Notes under the pieces: generated by a model
Database searches by the model: none
What the model was told of the DNA's origin: nothing
The model's input: the letters and a program-made list of their open reading frames with translations, nothing else
Source: Desulfuromonadaceae bacterium UBA5613
GTDB lineage: Bacteria; Desulfobacterota; Desulfuromonadia; Desulfuromonadales; UBA2197
DNA length: 46,465 bases
NCBI GenBank assembly: GCA_002424625.1
Contig: DIKR01000065.1
Coordinates: forward strand, 1-46,465
Reading direction: 5' to 3'
Shown here: piece after piece, positions 23,812-33,365 of the stretch
Layout of the letters: each line of letters starts with the position of its first letter
Numbering within the stretch: position 1 is the first letter of the stretch
Translations under genes and position numbers: made by a program

Positions 23812-25442
23812 AAGTCCAGGATCTGACCGCCAACGATCTCCCCTGGAAGATCCGTTACGACGCCAGTCGCTGCACCCTCTGCGGCTCCTGTGTCGCCACC
23901 TGTTCTTTCCGCGCGATTGAAGCCAAGGTCGAGCGGCGGCGGATGGTCTTTTCCGAAGGGGATTTCCCTGATCCGCAGCAGCGCTTCTCGGCAGTGCCGG
24001 TGATCCGCCAGGTCAGTACTCTGGTCAGTCATTGTCGCGGCTGCGGCGGCTGTGAAAAGGTCTGCCCCAACGATGCCATCGGGCCGATCCGCAATATCGA
24101 TAATCGTTTACCGATTGTCACCCGTTGTCTCTCTGGTGATTCGATCAAGCGTGGCGGTCGAAAAAATCTCGAGTCGACAGTGCGGACTCTTGACAAGATG
24201 CGCGTCGGTCGCATTTCGCAGATGACCGATCCCAGTCTCGATGCCCAGCGTCATACTTTTGATCTGCTTGCGCCTTTTGGTCGCATTCTGCCGGCCGGGA
24301 AGCTGCCGTTTCACCTTGGTGCCAACGGGGAGCTAGTCAACGACGGGCAGGCGCCGCCAGTGCGCTGGATCTATCCGGTTGTCATCGGCGACATGTCGAT
24401 TGGTGCACTTTCCTGGCGGATGTGGGAAGCAGTGGCGATGGCTGTCGCTTATCTCAATGAAGAATGCGGCATGCCGGTGCGGATGTGTTCCGGCGAAGGG
24501 GGCGTGCCGGTCCGTTTGCTTAAAAGCAAATACCTCAAGTACATGATCCTGCAGATTGCTTCCGGCCACTTTGGCTGGAACCGCATTGCCAATACCCTGC
24601 CGCACATGGTGGAAGATCCTTGCGGGATCATTATCAAGATCGGGCAGGGGGCAAAGCCGGGGGATGGCGGTCTACTTATGGCGCAGAAAGTCGCCGATCA
24701 CATCATGGCGATCCGCGGCGTCCCCAAGGCGGATCTCCTCTCGCCTCCCAACCATCAGGGCCTTTATTCCATCGAAGAGAGCGTGCAGAAGATGTTCCTC
24801 TCGATGAATGCTGCCTTCAAGTTCCGGGTGCCGGTAGCGATCAAGGTGGCAGCTTCGTCCACCTCGGTCTCGGTCTTTAACAATCTGGTGCGAGACCCTT
24901 ACAACATCGTCGGCGGCTTCTTCCTTGATGGCGTTGACGGCGGTACCGGTGCCGCGCATGAAGTCTCTCTCGACCATACTGGTCATCCCATTGTCTCGAA
25001 GCTGCGTGATTGTTATCTCGCCGCCGTCACTCAGGGTCGCCAGGAGCAGATTCCCTTGTGGGCCGCCGGCGGTCTCGGTCGGACCGGCGATCTTGCCGCT
25101 GACGCTTTCAAGATGATGTGTCTCGGCGCCAATGGCGTCTTTGCCGGCAAGTTGATCCTGCAGATGGCGGGCTGTATCGGTAACGAGATGGGGCGCTGCA
25201 ATGCCTGCAACACCGGTCTTTGTCCGGTCGGGATTACCACGCAGAATCCGACTTTGGTGCGTCGCCTTGATCCCGAGAAAGCGGCACAGAATATCGTCAA
25301 CTACTATCTGGCTATGGATCAGGAGTTGAAGAAGTTGATGGCGCCGATCGGTAACTCATCGCTGCCGATCGGCCGTTCCGATGCCCTGATCACCACTGAT
25401 CGGGCCGTGGCCGAGCGTCTGAAAATCCAATACGTCTGTTAA
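23799..25442 (+). CDS. gltB: Glutamate synthase FMN-binding subunit with N-terminal ferredoxin domain
   Basis: A 547-residue archaeal-type GltB core. Residues ~20-90 hold two ferredoxin-like 4Fe-4S motifs (CTLCGSCVATC and CRGCGGCEKVCP). The rest is the FMN barrel that aminates 2-oxoglutarate: GDMSIGALSWRMWEAVA, CSGEGG, IKIGQGAKPGDGG, VAIKVAAS, DGVDGGTGAAHEVSLDHTG, and the Fe-S binding CNACNTGLCPVGITTQNP. It lacks the amidotransferase and GXGXG domains, which are encoded by the genes on each side. Reduced ferredoxin or the GltD-like neighbour would supply electrons. Confidence 0.92.
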   Translation: METVKVQDLTANDLPWKIRYDASRCTLCGSCVATCSFRAIEAKVERRRMVFSEGDFPDPQQRFSAVPVIRQVSTLVSHCRGCGGCEKVCPNDAIGPIRNIDNRLPIVTRCLSGDSIKRGGRKNLESTVRTLDKMRVGRISQMTDPSLDAQRHTFDLLAPFGRILPAGKLPFHLGANGELVNDGQAPPVRWIYPVVIGDMSIGALSWRMWEAVAMAVAYLNEECGMPVRMCSGEGGVPVRLLKSKYLKYMILQIASGHFGWNRIANTLPHMVEDPCGIIIKIGQGAKPGDGGLLMAQKVADHIMAIRGVPKADLLSPPNHQGLYSIEESVQKMFLSMNAAFKFRVPVAIKVAASSTSVSVFNNLVRDPYNIVGGFFLDGVDGGTGAAHEVSLDHTGHPIVSKLRDCYLAAVTQGRQEQIPLWAAGGLGRTGDLAADAFKMMCLGANGVFAGKLILQMAGCIGNEMGRCNACNTGLCPVGITTQNPTLVRRLDPEKAAQNIVNYYLAMDQELKKLMAPIGNSSLPIGRSDALITTDRAVAERLKIQYVC

Positions 25443-25455
25443 CGGGAGGAAGATT

Positions 25456-27768
25456 ATGCCCGCTCAAATTAATGGTTTCGGCCAGAATAATAAAAGAATT
25501 TCCACCCAGGATCTCCTGCAAAAGATCTATCAGGGATTGGAGGCCGGACAGACCGAGTTCGAGGTCCTCTCCTCCGGTCATCATGACATCGGCGGCCCCT
25601 TATGGTCGAGCGACGGCCAGACTCTGCGTTTTACCGTCAAAAATCCCGGTCAGCGGGTCGGCTCCTTCGGTCTCGCCGGCACCGAGATCATTGTCGAAGG
25701 GTCGGCGCCGGCTGACGCCGGCTGGCTCAACTCCGGGGCGGTCCTCACCGTGCGCGGCGATGGCGGCGATACCACGGCGCACTGTGCCGCCGGCGGCAAA
25801 ATCTATATCGGCGGCCGCGTCGGCACCCGCTCCGGTTCGTTGATGAAGCACGACCCGGCTTATCCGGCGCCGGAATTCTGGGTGCTGAAGAATACCGGCT
25901 CCTTCTCTTTCGAATTCATGGGGGGCGGCACCGCCGTCGTCTGCGGTCTTGGTTGCGAGGATCTCGATTCCATCCTTGGCGATCGTTCTTGTATCGGCAT
26001 GGTCGGCGGCACAATTTATGTGCGCGGTCCGGTTCAGGGGATTCCTGATGATGTCTGGCTTCTCGATCTCGACGATGCCGACCGTGACTTCCTTTGCAAC
26101 GGTCTGCCGATCTTCCTGCAACAGATTGAGCGGCCACAGCATCTGGCGACACTGTCTGACTTCTCCGCCTGGCGTAAGATCGTCGCCAAGACCCTGGAGG
26201 AGCGCAAGCATATTCACCGTGTGACCATGCGCGAATTTCGTCTCACTAAATGGGTCGATGGCGGGATTTTCGGCGATATTCTTGTGGATGATTATGCCCG
26301 GGTGAGTGGTCTGGTCGGCATTGGCGAGGATCGTCTCAAGATTCCGCACTGGCAGGACAAGCGTTATGGCGCCCCCTGTCAGACCTCCTGCCCGAGCGGC
26401 ATCCCGACTCAGGATCGCATCAATCTGCTGCGCGCCGGCAAGACTCAGGAAGCCTTGGAATTTGTGCTGCGCTACTCACCTTTTCCCGGTTCGGTCTGCG
26501 GCGAAGTCTGTCCGAATCTGTGCATGGATGCCTGTACCCGTCGTTTTATCGACCATCCCGTCGCCATGAAGGAGCTTGGTCGCCTCTCCATCGATGCTGT
26601 CGCCCCAGCCATTAAAGAAGCGACCGGCAAGTCGGTAGCGGTCATCGGCGGCGGTCCCGGCGGTCTCTCGGCGGCATGGCAGCTGCGTCTGGCCGGGCAT
26701 GCTGTCACTGTCTACGAATCCGATGTCGAAGTCGGCGGTAAATTGCGCCAGGTCATCCCCAGCGAGCGTCTCCCGGCGGAAATTCTCAGTTCGGAGATAA
26801 AGCGGATCAAGCAGAGCGGCATTACCGTCAAGACCTCAACCAAGGTCGATGCGCCGCTCTTTGCGCAAATTCGTCAGGAGCATCATGCGGTCGTCATTGC
26901 CAGCGGCGCCCATAATCCGGTGATCATCCCCTTTAGCGGCCATGAGCGCTTGGTGAAAGGGCTTGATTTTCTCAAGGCAATCAACAACGGTCAGCGTCCG
27001 GTCATCGGTGAACGGGTCGTCGTCCTCGGCGCCGGCAACGCAGGCATGGATGTCTGTCTCGGTGCCTACGCCATGGGCGCCAAACAGGTCACCTCCATCG
27101 ATATCCAGCGTCCGGCCGCGTATCGCCATGAAATCGACCGCGTCGAATACCTCGGCGGCAAGATCATCTGGCCCTTCTTTACGGCCAAGGTCGATGAAAA
27201 AGGGGTGCATGGCAAGGACGGCCGTCTGCTCGAAGCTGATACGGTGATCATCGCCGTTGGTGAGCGCCCGGATCTTTCCTATGTGCCGCGGGAGATGTTG
27301 AATGACAAGGGGATGGTTGATGTTGACAGCTGTAATCAGTCACTCAAGATGCCGGGGGTCTTTGCCATCGGCGATTCGATAAAACCCGGACTGCTCACTC
27401 ATGCCATTGGTGACGGAGCAGATGTGGCGCGTTACATCGATGATTTTATCAGCGGCAAAGAGCTGCAGCCGCTCATCAAGCCGCAATTAATCCCGCAGAG
27501 TTGCTTGTCGAAGGAGCTCTTCCGTCCGCGCAACCGTGGTCGGCACCGTCCTTCAGACCCTAAGGATGAAACCAACCGTTGCCTGTCCTGTGGTACCTGT
27601 CGCGACTGTAAAATGTGTCTGGAGGCCTGCCCGGAAGGAGCAATCCGCCGCGTCGAATTGACCAACGGCAAATTCGAGTACGTCTCGGATGCCGAGTACT
27701 GCATCGGTTGCAGCATCTGTGCAGGGATCTGCCCCTGCGGAATCTGGGCAATGGAAGTGTTGGTTTAA
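25456..27768 (+). CDS. gltD: Glutamate synthase GXGXG domain fused to GltD-like flavoprotein with ferredoxin domain
   Basis: A 770-residue fusion. Residues ~1-250 are the GXGXG beta-helix domain normally found at the C terminus of large-subunit glutamate synthase (GXGXG-type repeats such as GGDTTAHCAAGGKIYIGG and GMVGGTIYVRG). Residues ~300-680 are a GltD/DPYD-like NADPH-dependent flavoprotein: CQTSCPSGIPTQDR and CPNLCMDACTR cluster ligands, FAD site VIGGGPGGLSAAW (~395), NAD(P) site VLGAGNAGMD (~521) and the closing GVFAIGDS. The tail has two ferredoxin motifs, CLSCGTCRDCKMCLEACP (~709) and CIGCSICAGICPCG (~748). GGGAGGAAG precedes the ATG. It completes a three-gene enzyme with the two preceding subunits. 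Confidence 0.9.
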   Translation: MPAQINGFGQNNKRISTQDLLQKIYQGLEAGQTEFEVLSSGHHDIGGPLWSSDGQTLRFTVKNPGQRVGSFGLAGTEIIVEGSAPADAGWLNSGAVLTVRGDGGDTTAHCAAGGKIYIGGRVGTRSGSLMKHDPAYPAPEFWVLKNTGSFSFEFMGGGTAVVCGLGCEDLDSILGDRSCIGMVGGTIYVRGPVQGIPDDVWLLDLDDADRDFLCNGLPIFLQQIERPQHLATLSDFSAWRKIVAKTLEERKHIHRVTMREFRLTKWVDGGIFGDILVDDYARVSGLVGIGEDRLKIPHWQDKRYGAPCQTSCPSGIPTQDRINLLRAGKTQEALEFVLRYSPFPGSVCGEVCPNLCMDACTRRFIDHPVAMKELGRLSIDAVAPAIKEATGKSVAVIGGGPGGLSAAWQLRLAGHAVTVYESDVEVGGKLRQVIPSERLPAEILSSEIKRIKQSGITVKTSTKVDAPLFAQIRQEHHAVVIASGAHNPVIIPFSGHERLVKGLDFLKAINNGQRPVIGERVVVLGAGNAGMDVCLGAYAMGAKQVTSIDIQRPAAYRHEIDRVEYLGGKIIWPFFTAKVDEKGVHGKDGRLLEADTVIIAVGERPDLSYVPREMLNDKGMVDVDSCNQSLKMPGVFAIGDSIKPGLLTHAIGDGADVARYIDDFISGKELQPLIKPQLIPQSCLSKELFRPRNRGRHRPSDPKDETNRCLSCGTCRDCKMCLEACPEGAIRRVELTNGKFEYVSDAEYCIGCSICAGICPCGIWAMEVLV

Positions 27769-27773
27769 AGGCT

Positions 27774-27811
27774 GAATAAATCGGGCGACGCCGGCGTCGC
27801 CCGATTTATTC
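27774..27811. terminator. Perfect 38-base palindromic terminator
   Basis: GAATAAATCGGGCGACGCC is followed directly by its exact reverse complement, ending in TTTATTC. It sits six bases after one stop and six before the other between convergent genes, and can serve both directions. Confidence 0.8.
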
Positions 27812-27817
27812 TCATCT

Positions 27818-30817
27818 TCACCCCTCGATCAAAAATTCGAAATCTGTCCGCGTCAACGGCACATCCCCGGCATCCCGTCCTTCTTCCAGCAGCGCCTTGA
27901 AGAGCTTTTCCTTGCGACTCTTGAGCATCATCATCTTTTCTTCAACCGTGTGCTGCATTAACAAGCGCAACACGGTCACCGTCCGCGTCTGACCGATGCG
28001 GTGGGCGCGGTCAGAGGCCTGATTTTCGACCGCTGGATTCCACCAGGGGTCGAGGTGGATGACATAACTCGCCCGGGTGAGGTTAAGGCCGCGCCCCCCG
28101 GCTTTGAGACTGAGCAGGAAGACCTGCGGCACCTTACTCCCTTGAAAACGATGCACCAGGTCTTTGCGCTGCGACACCGGCGTCGATCCGTCGAGACGCA
28201 GCCAGGGGATCCCCTCAGCGGCCAGGGCCGGTTCGATGAGGTCGAGAAAGGTGGTGAACTGGGAAAAGACGAGGACGCTGTGTCCTTCTTCCATAAGCTC
28301 CTGAAGCTGTTCGCAGAGAGCGGTAATCTTGGGTGCTACCCCCTCGATTTCGGCACCGACCAGGCGCGGATCGAGGCAGAGGCGGCGCAAACGAGTGAGG
28401 GCGGCAAGGGCAGTGATGCGGGCCTGGCCGGCGTTCTGCTGGCTATAAGCGGAGGAGACCGTACCGCGCAGTTCGTTGACCGTTTGCTGATACAGAAGTT
28501 TTTGCGCTTCGTTCATCTCCAGGTGGAGCTCCATCTCGATCTTGGCCGGGAGCTCGGCGGCGATCATATCTTTACTGCGGCGCAGTACAAAGGGCTTGGT
28601 CCGGGCGATGATAGTGGTGAGACGCTCCTCATCATCTTTGCTGCGAGCGCCGCCAAAGTCCTTTTCATCGCCGAGAAGTCCGGGGAGGACGAGGTCGATA
28701 ATCGACCAGAATTCACCAAGGTGATTCTCGACCGGGGTGCCGGTGAGAGCAAGCTTGAAGGTCCCTTGCAGGCGCCTGGCCGCGGCAGTGATGCCGGTGC
28801 GGAGATTCTTCACCGCCTGAGCTTCGTCAAAGATGATGACATGGAAGGGGAGTTTCGCCAGCTTTTCGATATCGCGACGCACGAGGTCGTAAGAGGTGAG
28901 GACGACATCGATATTTCTAAAGTCGGTGCTGCGATCAAGGCCGCGGTAGATGGTAGTGCGCAGCTCCGGGGCAAAGCGGGCGATTTCACTTTCCCAGTTA
29001 AAGAGGAGGCTTGGCGGCATGACGACGAGATGCGGCAGCGTCTTTTTTTTCGGGGTGCGACTGCTGAGTACCCCTTGCTGCAGAGCGGCGAGGAGGCTGA
29101 TCGCTTGCAGGGTCTTGCCGAGGCCCATATCGTCGGCGAGGCAGGCGCCGAATTTGTGCTCATAATGGAAAGCGAGCCAGTCGTAACCTTGGCGTTGGTA
29201 CTCGCGCAGATGCGCCTGGAGTTGCGGCAGGGGACGAGAAGGGAGGTCAGAAAAGTGTTCGAGATCATGAAGGATTTTTGCATCGTCAGCGGCAAGTTCG
29301 AGGCTGGCACCGAGGCGGCGCAGGGCGAGGCAATCGAGGATGTGCAGACGGGGGATGCGCATGACATCTTCACCCTTCCGTTGGCGCTGGGTCGGCGCCA
29401 TGCCGGCGAGGAGGGAAAGGGCCTGCAGGCTGAGAGCATCAAGGAGATGGAGCTCGCCGCCGGCTTCAAAGAGGCCGTCAGCGAGGGCCCGGCGCCACTC
29501 CTCTTCACTGAAGAGGGTGCCGTTGTAACGGATTTCCGGACGGAGTTCAAACCAGTCGATGCCGGCGGCGGTCGCGCTGATCTTGATCTCGACCGCGGCC
29601 GGAACCGTCGTTTGACCGGCCAGGGAGAGTTCAACGCCAATCTCTTGCAGAGCCGGCAACAGGATTGGTAAAGAGCTGAAGAAGGAGCGGCGCGGCACCA
29701 CCAGTTCGCCGGGGATCAGGGCATCGCGTAGGGCGGTGACACCAAAGTGCTGGTAAAGGATCTCCAGCAGCGCCACTTCTTTCTGGTGGTTGCGCTGTTG
29801 CACCACCCAGTTGGCTCCGTCAAGTTGCAGCAGCCAGTTCTCTTCCTGATCGCGGCTGAGAGCTTCTTCTATGATCCCCTTGGCTTCGCGTACCACGGCT
29901 CGTTTACGGAAATCCGGTCCCTGCAAAAAGTTGCGCAGGATGCGGCGATGGGCGGTGATGCCGCTTTCACGGCGGGCGGCGAAGTAGGCATCGTAAATGA
30001 CGCGGCGACGTTTCAGGGTACGCAGCGGCGCCGCAACTGCAGTAAAAGTCTCTTCACAAAAGAGCGAGAGTGCATGCTGGTCAAGGGGGAATAAGCGGTT
30101 GGCTGTCTGGGTGACGGCATGAATAAAGAGTTGTTCGCTATCTGTCGTATCGACGATGACATCGATTTTATAATCGTTGAGCAAACGCTGCTCTGGAGAT
30201 TGGGCGTTCCCGCCGATGAACAGAGTTAAGTCGTCCAGTTGCGGTACTTGACCGGCGGCAGAGAGCAGTTCGATGCCGCTGAAGCGCTGAGGGGGAATCA
30301 GACAGCTGCCATCCTCCTGGAGGATCCCGTCGAGGATGAGGACGTCCCAGAGTTGCCAGTTATCGCTCGTTAGGCGCACCAACCGTTTTGCTGCAAAGTC
30401 GGCCAGCCAACCCCGGATACGCACGGTGCGGGGGCTGATATGACTGCCGTCATCCAGCAGGCGGCGGATAATCAGTCCTTCCGGTTGGAGATCCAGTTGG
30501 AGGATTCCCCGCCGTGGCTCCTTGTCAATCTGTACTTGCGTGAAGATATCACCTTCCTGCATCAACAACGGCCAGGAGAAAGTGTCGTTGTCGAGGATTT
30601 GCGTGAAATGATTGGCCAGGAGGTAGCGATAATGGGCATACTCCATTGCCAGCGGGCGTAGCAGGAAAGGGATATCCGCTGTCGAACTGTCGACCGGCTG
30701 GCCGTTGCGCAGCACCGTGAGCGGCATGGGGTGGTTAATTTCATGGAGAAGAACGGTATAGACTGCCGGAGTCTTTTCCGCTATTAAGGATTCTTTGTCG
30801 TAGTGCTGCAATTTCAT
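27818..30817 (-). CDS. SNF2/DEAD-type helicase-like ATPase
   Basis: A 999-residue SNF2-family (Swi2/Snf2) double-stranded DNA translocase. The helicase core starts at ~545: LADDMGLGKT (Walker A, ~560-570), LVVMPPSLLFNWESE, VLTSYDLVRRD, FDEAQAVKN (DEAQ box, ~660), LALTGTPVENHL, FSQFTTFLDLI, LSLKAGGRGLNLTRAS and NQASDRAHRIGQ (~935). The ~540-residue N-terminal region is all-alpha/beta and without a recognised motif, typical of bacterial stand-alone Snf2 proteins of the HepA/RapA-unlike class. Role (chromatin-like remodelling, transcription recycling or defence) is not shown by context. The promoter is at 30902-30929. Confidence 0.9.
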   Translation of the reverse strand: MKLQHYDKESLIAEKTPAVYTVLLHEINHPMPLTVLRNGQPVDSSTADIPFLLRPLAMEYAHYRYLLANHFTQILDNDTFSWPLLMQEGDIFTQVQIDKEPRRGILQLDLQPEGLIIRRLLDDGSHISPRTVRIRGWLADFAAKRLVRLTSDNWQLWDVLILDGILQEDGSCLIPPQRFSGIELLSAAGQVPQLDDLTLFIGGNAQSPEQRLLNDYKIDVIVDTTDSEQLFIHAVTQTANRLFPLDQHALSLFCEETFTAVAAPLRTLKRRRVIYDAYFAARRESGITAHRRILRNFLQGPDFRKRAVVREAKGIIEEALSRDQEENWLLQLDGANWVVQQRNHQKEVALLEILYQHFGVTALRDALIPGELVVPRRSFFSSLPILLPALQEIGVELSLAGQTTVPAAVEIKISATAAGIDWFELRPEIRYNGTLFSEEEWRRALADGLFEAGGELHLLDALSLQALSLLAGMAPTQRQRKGEDVMRIPRLHILDCLALRRLGASLELAADDAKILHDLEHFSDLPSRPLPQLQAHLREYQRQGYDWLAFHYEHKFGACLADDMGLGKTLQAISLLAALQQGVLSSRTPKKKTLPHLVVMPPSLLFNWESEIARFAPELRTTIYRGLDRSTDFRNIDVVLTSYDLVRRDIEKLAKLPFHVIIFDEAQAVKNLRTGITAAARRLQGTFKLALTGTPVENHLGEFWSIIDLVLPGLLGDEKDFGGARSKDDEERLTTIIARTKPFVLRRSKDMIAAELPAKIEMELHLEMNEAQKLLYQQTVNELRGTVSSAYSQQNAGQARITALAALTRLRRLCLDPRLVGAEIEGVAPKITALCEQLQELMEEGHSVLVFSQFTTFLDLIEPALAAEGIPWLRLDGSTPVSQRKDLVHRFQGSKVPQVFLLSLKAGGRGLNLTRASYVIHLDPWWNPAVENQASDRAHRIGQTRTVTVLRLLMQHTVEEKMMMLKSRKEKLFKALLEEGRDAGDVPLTRTDFEFLIEG

Positions 30818-30901
30818 ACCTGTCAGGTCGTCCGGATTGGATTTTTGCCAGCCCCGAAGGTCAAGGGGGGAAGGCGAAAGTGGATTTTTTTCAAGAGGGG
30901 A

Positions 30902-30929
30902 ATAATAACACTGCCGCTGTAACTTACAA
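30902..30929 (-). promoter_or_regulatory. Sigma-70 promoter of the SNF2 gene
   Basis: On the minus strand TTGTAA (30929-30924), a 16-base spacer and TATTAT (30907-30902), with a leader of about 78 bases before ATG 30817. Confidence 0.45.
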
Positions 30930-30952
30930 AGTTTTTTTGTCCTTCCTTTCTC

Positions 30953-30981
30953 TTGACAGTCGTCGGTGAAGCCATTACATT
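30953..30981 (+). promoter_or_regulatory. Sigma-70 promoter of the FmdB-type gene
   Basis: Perfect TTGACA (30953-30958), a 17-base spacer and TACATT (30976-30981), 33 bases before the start codon. Confidence 0.65.
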
Positions 30982-31014
30982 GACGCCCGAAACAAGCTCA
31001 GGAGGTTGTTAGTT

Positions 31015-31269
31015 ATGCCGATGTATGAATACGAATGTCAGGCCTGCGGTTATAATTTTGAGGCCCGACAGAAATTTTCCGATGCGCCTTTGACTATTTG
31101 TCCAGAGTGTCAGGGTGAAGTTCGCAAGCTGATTTCGCAGGCAGGTTTTGCCTTAAAAGGAGGCGGCTGGTACCAGCAGAGTTACGGCAGTGGCGGTGCT
31201 GCTCCGTCTTGTGCAGCCAAATCCGAGGGTGGCGGCTGCGCCGGTTGCCCCAAGGCGGCGCAAGACTAG
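31015..31269 (+). CDS. FmdB family zinc ribbon protein
   Basis: An 84-residue small zinc ribbon of the FmdB family. It begins MPMYEYECQACGYNFEARQKF and carries the second CxxC in CPECQGEVRKLIS; the C-terminal part is glycine/alanine-rich with three further Cys (CAAK, GGGCAGCPK). FmdB was first linked to formamidase regulation, but these proteins are widespread and generally uncharacterised. ATG 31015 follows GGAGG by nine bases and matches the family's MP-Y-EY start. Its own promoter and terminator make it monocistronic. Confidence 0.88.
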   Translation: MPMYEYECQACGYNFEARQKFSDAPLTICPECQGEVRKLISQAGFALKGGGWYQQSYGSGGAAPSCAAKSEGGGCAGCPKAAQD

Positions 31270-31275
31270 ATAAAG

Positions 31276-31306
31276 CCCCCCGACTCAAGGCAGCCGGGGT
31301 TTTTTA
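31276..31306 (+). terminator. Intrinsic terminator after the FmdB-type gene
   Basis: CCCCG near 31278-31282 pairs with CGGGG around 31294-31299, with an inner CT/AG and a central mismatch, followed by T6. The hairpin starts about ten bases after the stop. Confidence 0.65.
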
Positions 31307-31386
31307 TTTGCCAGGCAGGAGATTTTCGGGATGTATGATCTGCACAGGTCCGGGCCGGAATCCCTTTCTTGCGGTCAGCACTGGCC

Positions 31387-32454
31387 ATGAAGCGCGCCCT
31401 GTTGCTCTTCTCCAGTCTCTGCGGTATGACGCTCTTCGTTCCGACGCTGGCCCTGTGCAGTGATCTGGGCTATTATGCTCAGGCAATACAGGGTCATGTA
31501 AAAATTCTCCTGGCGCGTCGATCAATCGATAGTCTTCTGACCGATTCGACCATTTCTCCCGCACTTAAAGAGCGACTGCATCTGGTGCTGGAAATTCGCG
31601 ATTTTGCCAGTCGAGAGCTGCACCTGCCGGAGAACGGCAGCTATCGCAGTTATGCCGATATTGAGCGCGCCGCTGTCGTCACCAATGTGATTGCCGCCCC
31701 GGAGTTCTCCCTGCAGCCCCTGACCTGGTGCTTTCCTTTGGCCGGTTGCGTCAGTTATCGCGGATACTACGATCCCCGCAAGGCTGAGAGTTTTGCCGCT
31801 GCCTTGCGCGAACAGGGTTATGAGACCGAACTTTACGGGGTCAGTGCCTACTCGACTCTTGGCTGGTTTGACGATCCGGTTCTCAATACCTTTATCGATT
31901 GGCCGGAGGCGGCGCTGGCAGGACAGATCTTTCACGAGCTTGCCCATCAGCAGCTTTACGTCAAGAACGATTCTTCCTTCAATGAAGCCTTTGCCGAAGT
32001 TGTCGAGGCGGAAGGAGTAAAGCGCTGGCTTGCCCGTCAGGGACGGCCAGCGGCGGCGGCCACGATGGAGAAACAGGAGCGACAGCAGGCTTTTGTTGCG
32101 CTTTTGCTGCAGACACGTCGCGAACTGGAAGTCCTGTATGCCTCCGGCAAGTCGACCCAGCTCATGCGCGCAGAGAAGAAGGCGGTCCTTAGCGAACTCC
32201 GCCAGCGATATCAGCTTCTACGGGATGAAGCATGGCAGGGGTACACTGGTTTTGATCGCTGGTTTGAGCGGCCGGTCAATAATGCGCGACTGGCTGCTGT
32301 CGCCACCTATCACGATCGCAAACCTTCTTTTTTAACGCTGCTGCAGCGGGCCGATGGGGATCTCGGACGTTTCTATGAGGAGACCGCCGCATTGGCCAAG
32401 CATCCCCGTGCCGAAAGGGACGAGATTCTGGCTGAACTGGCGAAGGGACAATAA
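31387..32454 (+). CDS. Predicted membrane-attached aminopeptidase (COG4324 family)
   Basis: A 355-residue predicted zinc aminopeptidase. The N terminus is a signal peptide ending LALCSDLGYYAQAIQGH; the Cys followed by SDLGYYAQ sits where related family members have a lipobox Cys, so it may be a lipoprotein in the periplasm, though the box is weak. The mature part carries HELAHQ at ~182 (HExxH zinc motif) followed by FNEAFAEVVE, whose Glu is the likely third ligand. Start ATG 31387 has no good ribosome site; the earlier TTG at 31369 is less likely. It stands 46 bases before folD. Confidence 0.78.
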   Translation: MKRALLLFSSLCGMTLFVPTLALCSDLGYYAQAIQGHVKILLARRSIDSLLTDSTISPALKERLHLVLEIRDFASRELHLPENGSYRSYADIERAAVVTNVIAAPEFSLQPLTWCFPLAGCVSYRGYYDPRKAESFAAALREQGYETELYGVSAYSTLGWFDDPVLNTFIDWPEAALAGQIFHELAHQQLYVKNDSSFNEAFAEVVEAEGVKRWLARQGRPAAAATMEKQERQQAFVALLLQTRRELEVLYASGKSTQLMRAEKKAVLSELRQRYQLLRDEAWQGYTGFDRWFERPVNNARLAAVATYHDRKPSFLTLLQRADGDLGRFYEETAALAKHPRAERDEILAELAKGQ

Positions 32455-32500
32455 ATCGGCTTCATGACTAAAGCAATCACACATAACCGGAGGTCGTGAT

Positions 32501-33361
32501 ATGAACAAAGTAATCGATGGCAAGTTGATCGCAGCTGAAATGCGCAAGGAGATCGCCTCAGACGTGCAAGAGCTGGTAGCCAGAACAGTTGTTCCTGGCC
32601 TTGCGGTCGTTCTGGTCGGTGAAGATCCGGCTAGCCGCGTCTACGTCTCGATGAAGGAGAAAGCCTGCGCTGATACCGGCATCTATTCGGTTGAACATAA
32701 ACTTTCCGCGGAGACGACCGAGGCTGAATTGCTCACGTTGATCGCTGAATTGAATAATGATGTGCGCATCGACGGCATCCTTGTCCAGCTCCCGCTGCCG
32801 AAGCAGATCGACGAAAGTCGTGTCCTCGAAGCGATCTCGCCAAGCAAGGATGTTGACGGTTTTCATCCTTACAATGTCGGCCGTCTCGTCACCGGTAACC
32901 CCCTCTTCCAACCTTGTACCCCCTACGGGGTGATGAAGATGCTGGAATACACCGGTGTTGACCTTGCCGGCAAACACGTAGTGGTGGTCGGACGTTCGAA
33001 CATCGTCGGCAAACCGGTGGCACTGATGTGTCTGGCGAAGCACGCGACCGTAACGATTTGCCACTCGCGCACCGCCAATCTCATCGAAGAGGTGCGGCGC
33101 GCAGATGTGGTGATTGCGGCGGTCGGCCGGCCGGAGATGATCAAGGGCGACTGGATCAAGCCGGGTGCGGTCGTCATCGATGTCGGGGTGAATCGCGTTG
33201 GCGAGAAGAAGCTGGTCGGTGATGTCGATTATGCCGGTGCGTTAGAGCGGGCCAGAGCGATTACGCCGGTGCCGGGCGGAGTCGGGCCGATGACGATCAC
33301 CATGCTCCTTTACAACACCGTCGAGAGCGCCAAACGGCGTGCCGACAAGGCGGGCTGTTAA
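32501..33361 (+). CDS. folD: Methylenetetrahydrofolate dehydrogenase/cyclohydrolase FolD
   Basis: A 286-residue bifunctional FolD that interconverts methylene-, methenyl- and formyl-tetrahydrofolate using NADP. The catalytic Lys is in RVYVSMKEKAC (~48-52), the second conserved block is GILVQLPLPKQID, and the nucleotide-binding motif is VVVGRSNIVGKPVALMC with PGGVGPMTI near the end. CGGAGG is placed upstream of ATG 32501. Single-carbon metabolism fits an acetate/lactate oxidiser. It ends four bases before the RdgC-like gene. Confidence 0.95.
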   Translation: MNKVIDGKLIAAEMRKEIASDVQELVARTVVPGLAVVLVGEDPASRVYVSMKEKACADTGIYSVEHKLSAETTEAELLTLIAELNNDVRIDGILVQLPLPKQIDESRVLEAISPSKDVDGFHPYNVGRLVTGNPLFQPCTPYGVMKMLEYTGVDLAGKHVVVVGRSNIVGKPVALMCLAKHATVTICHSRTANLIEEVRRADVVIAAVGRPEMIKGDWIKPGAVVIDVGVNRVGEKKLVGDVDYAGALERARAITPVPGGVGPMTITMLLYNTVESAKRRADKAGC

Positions 33362-33365
33362 GTTT

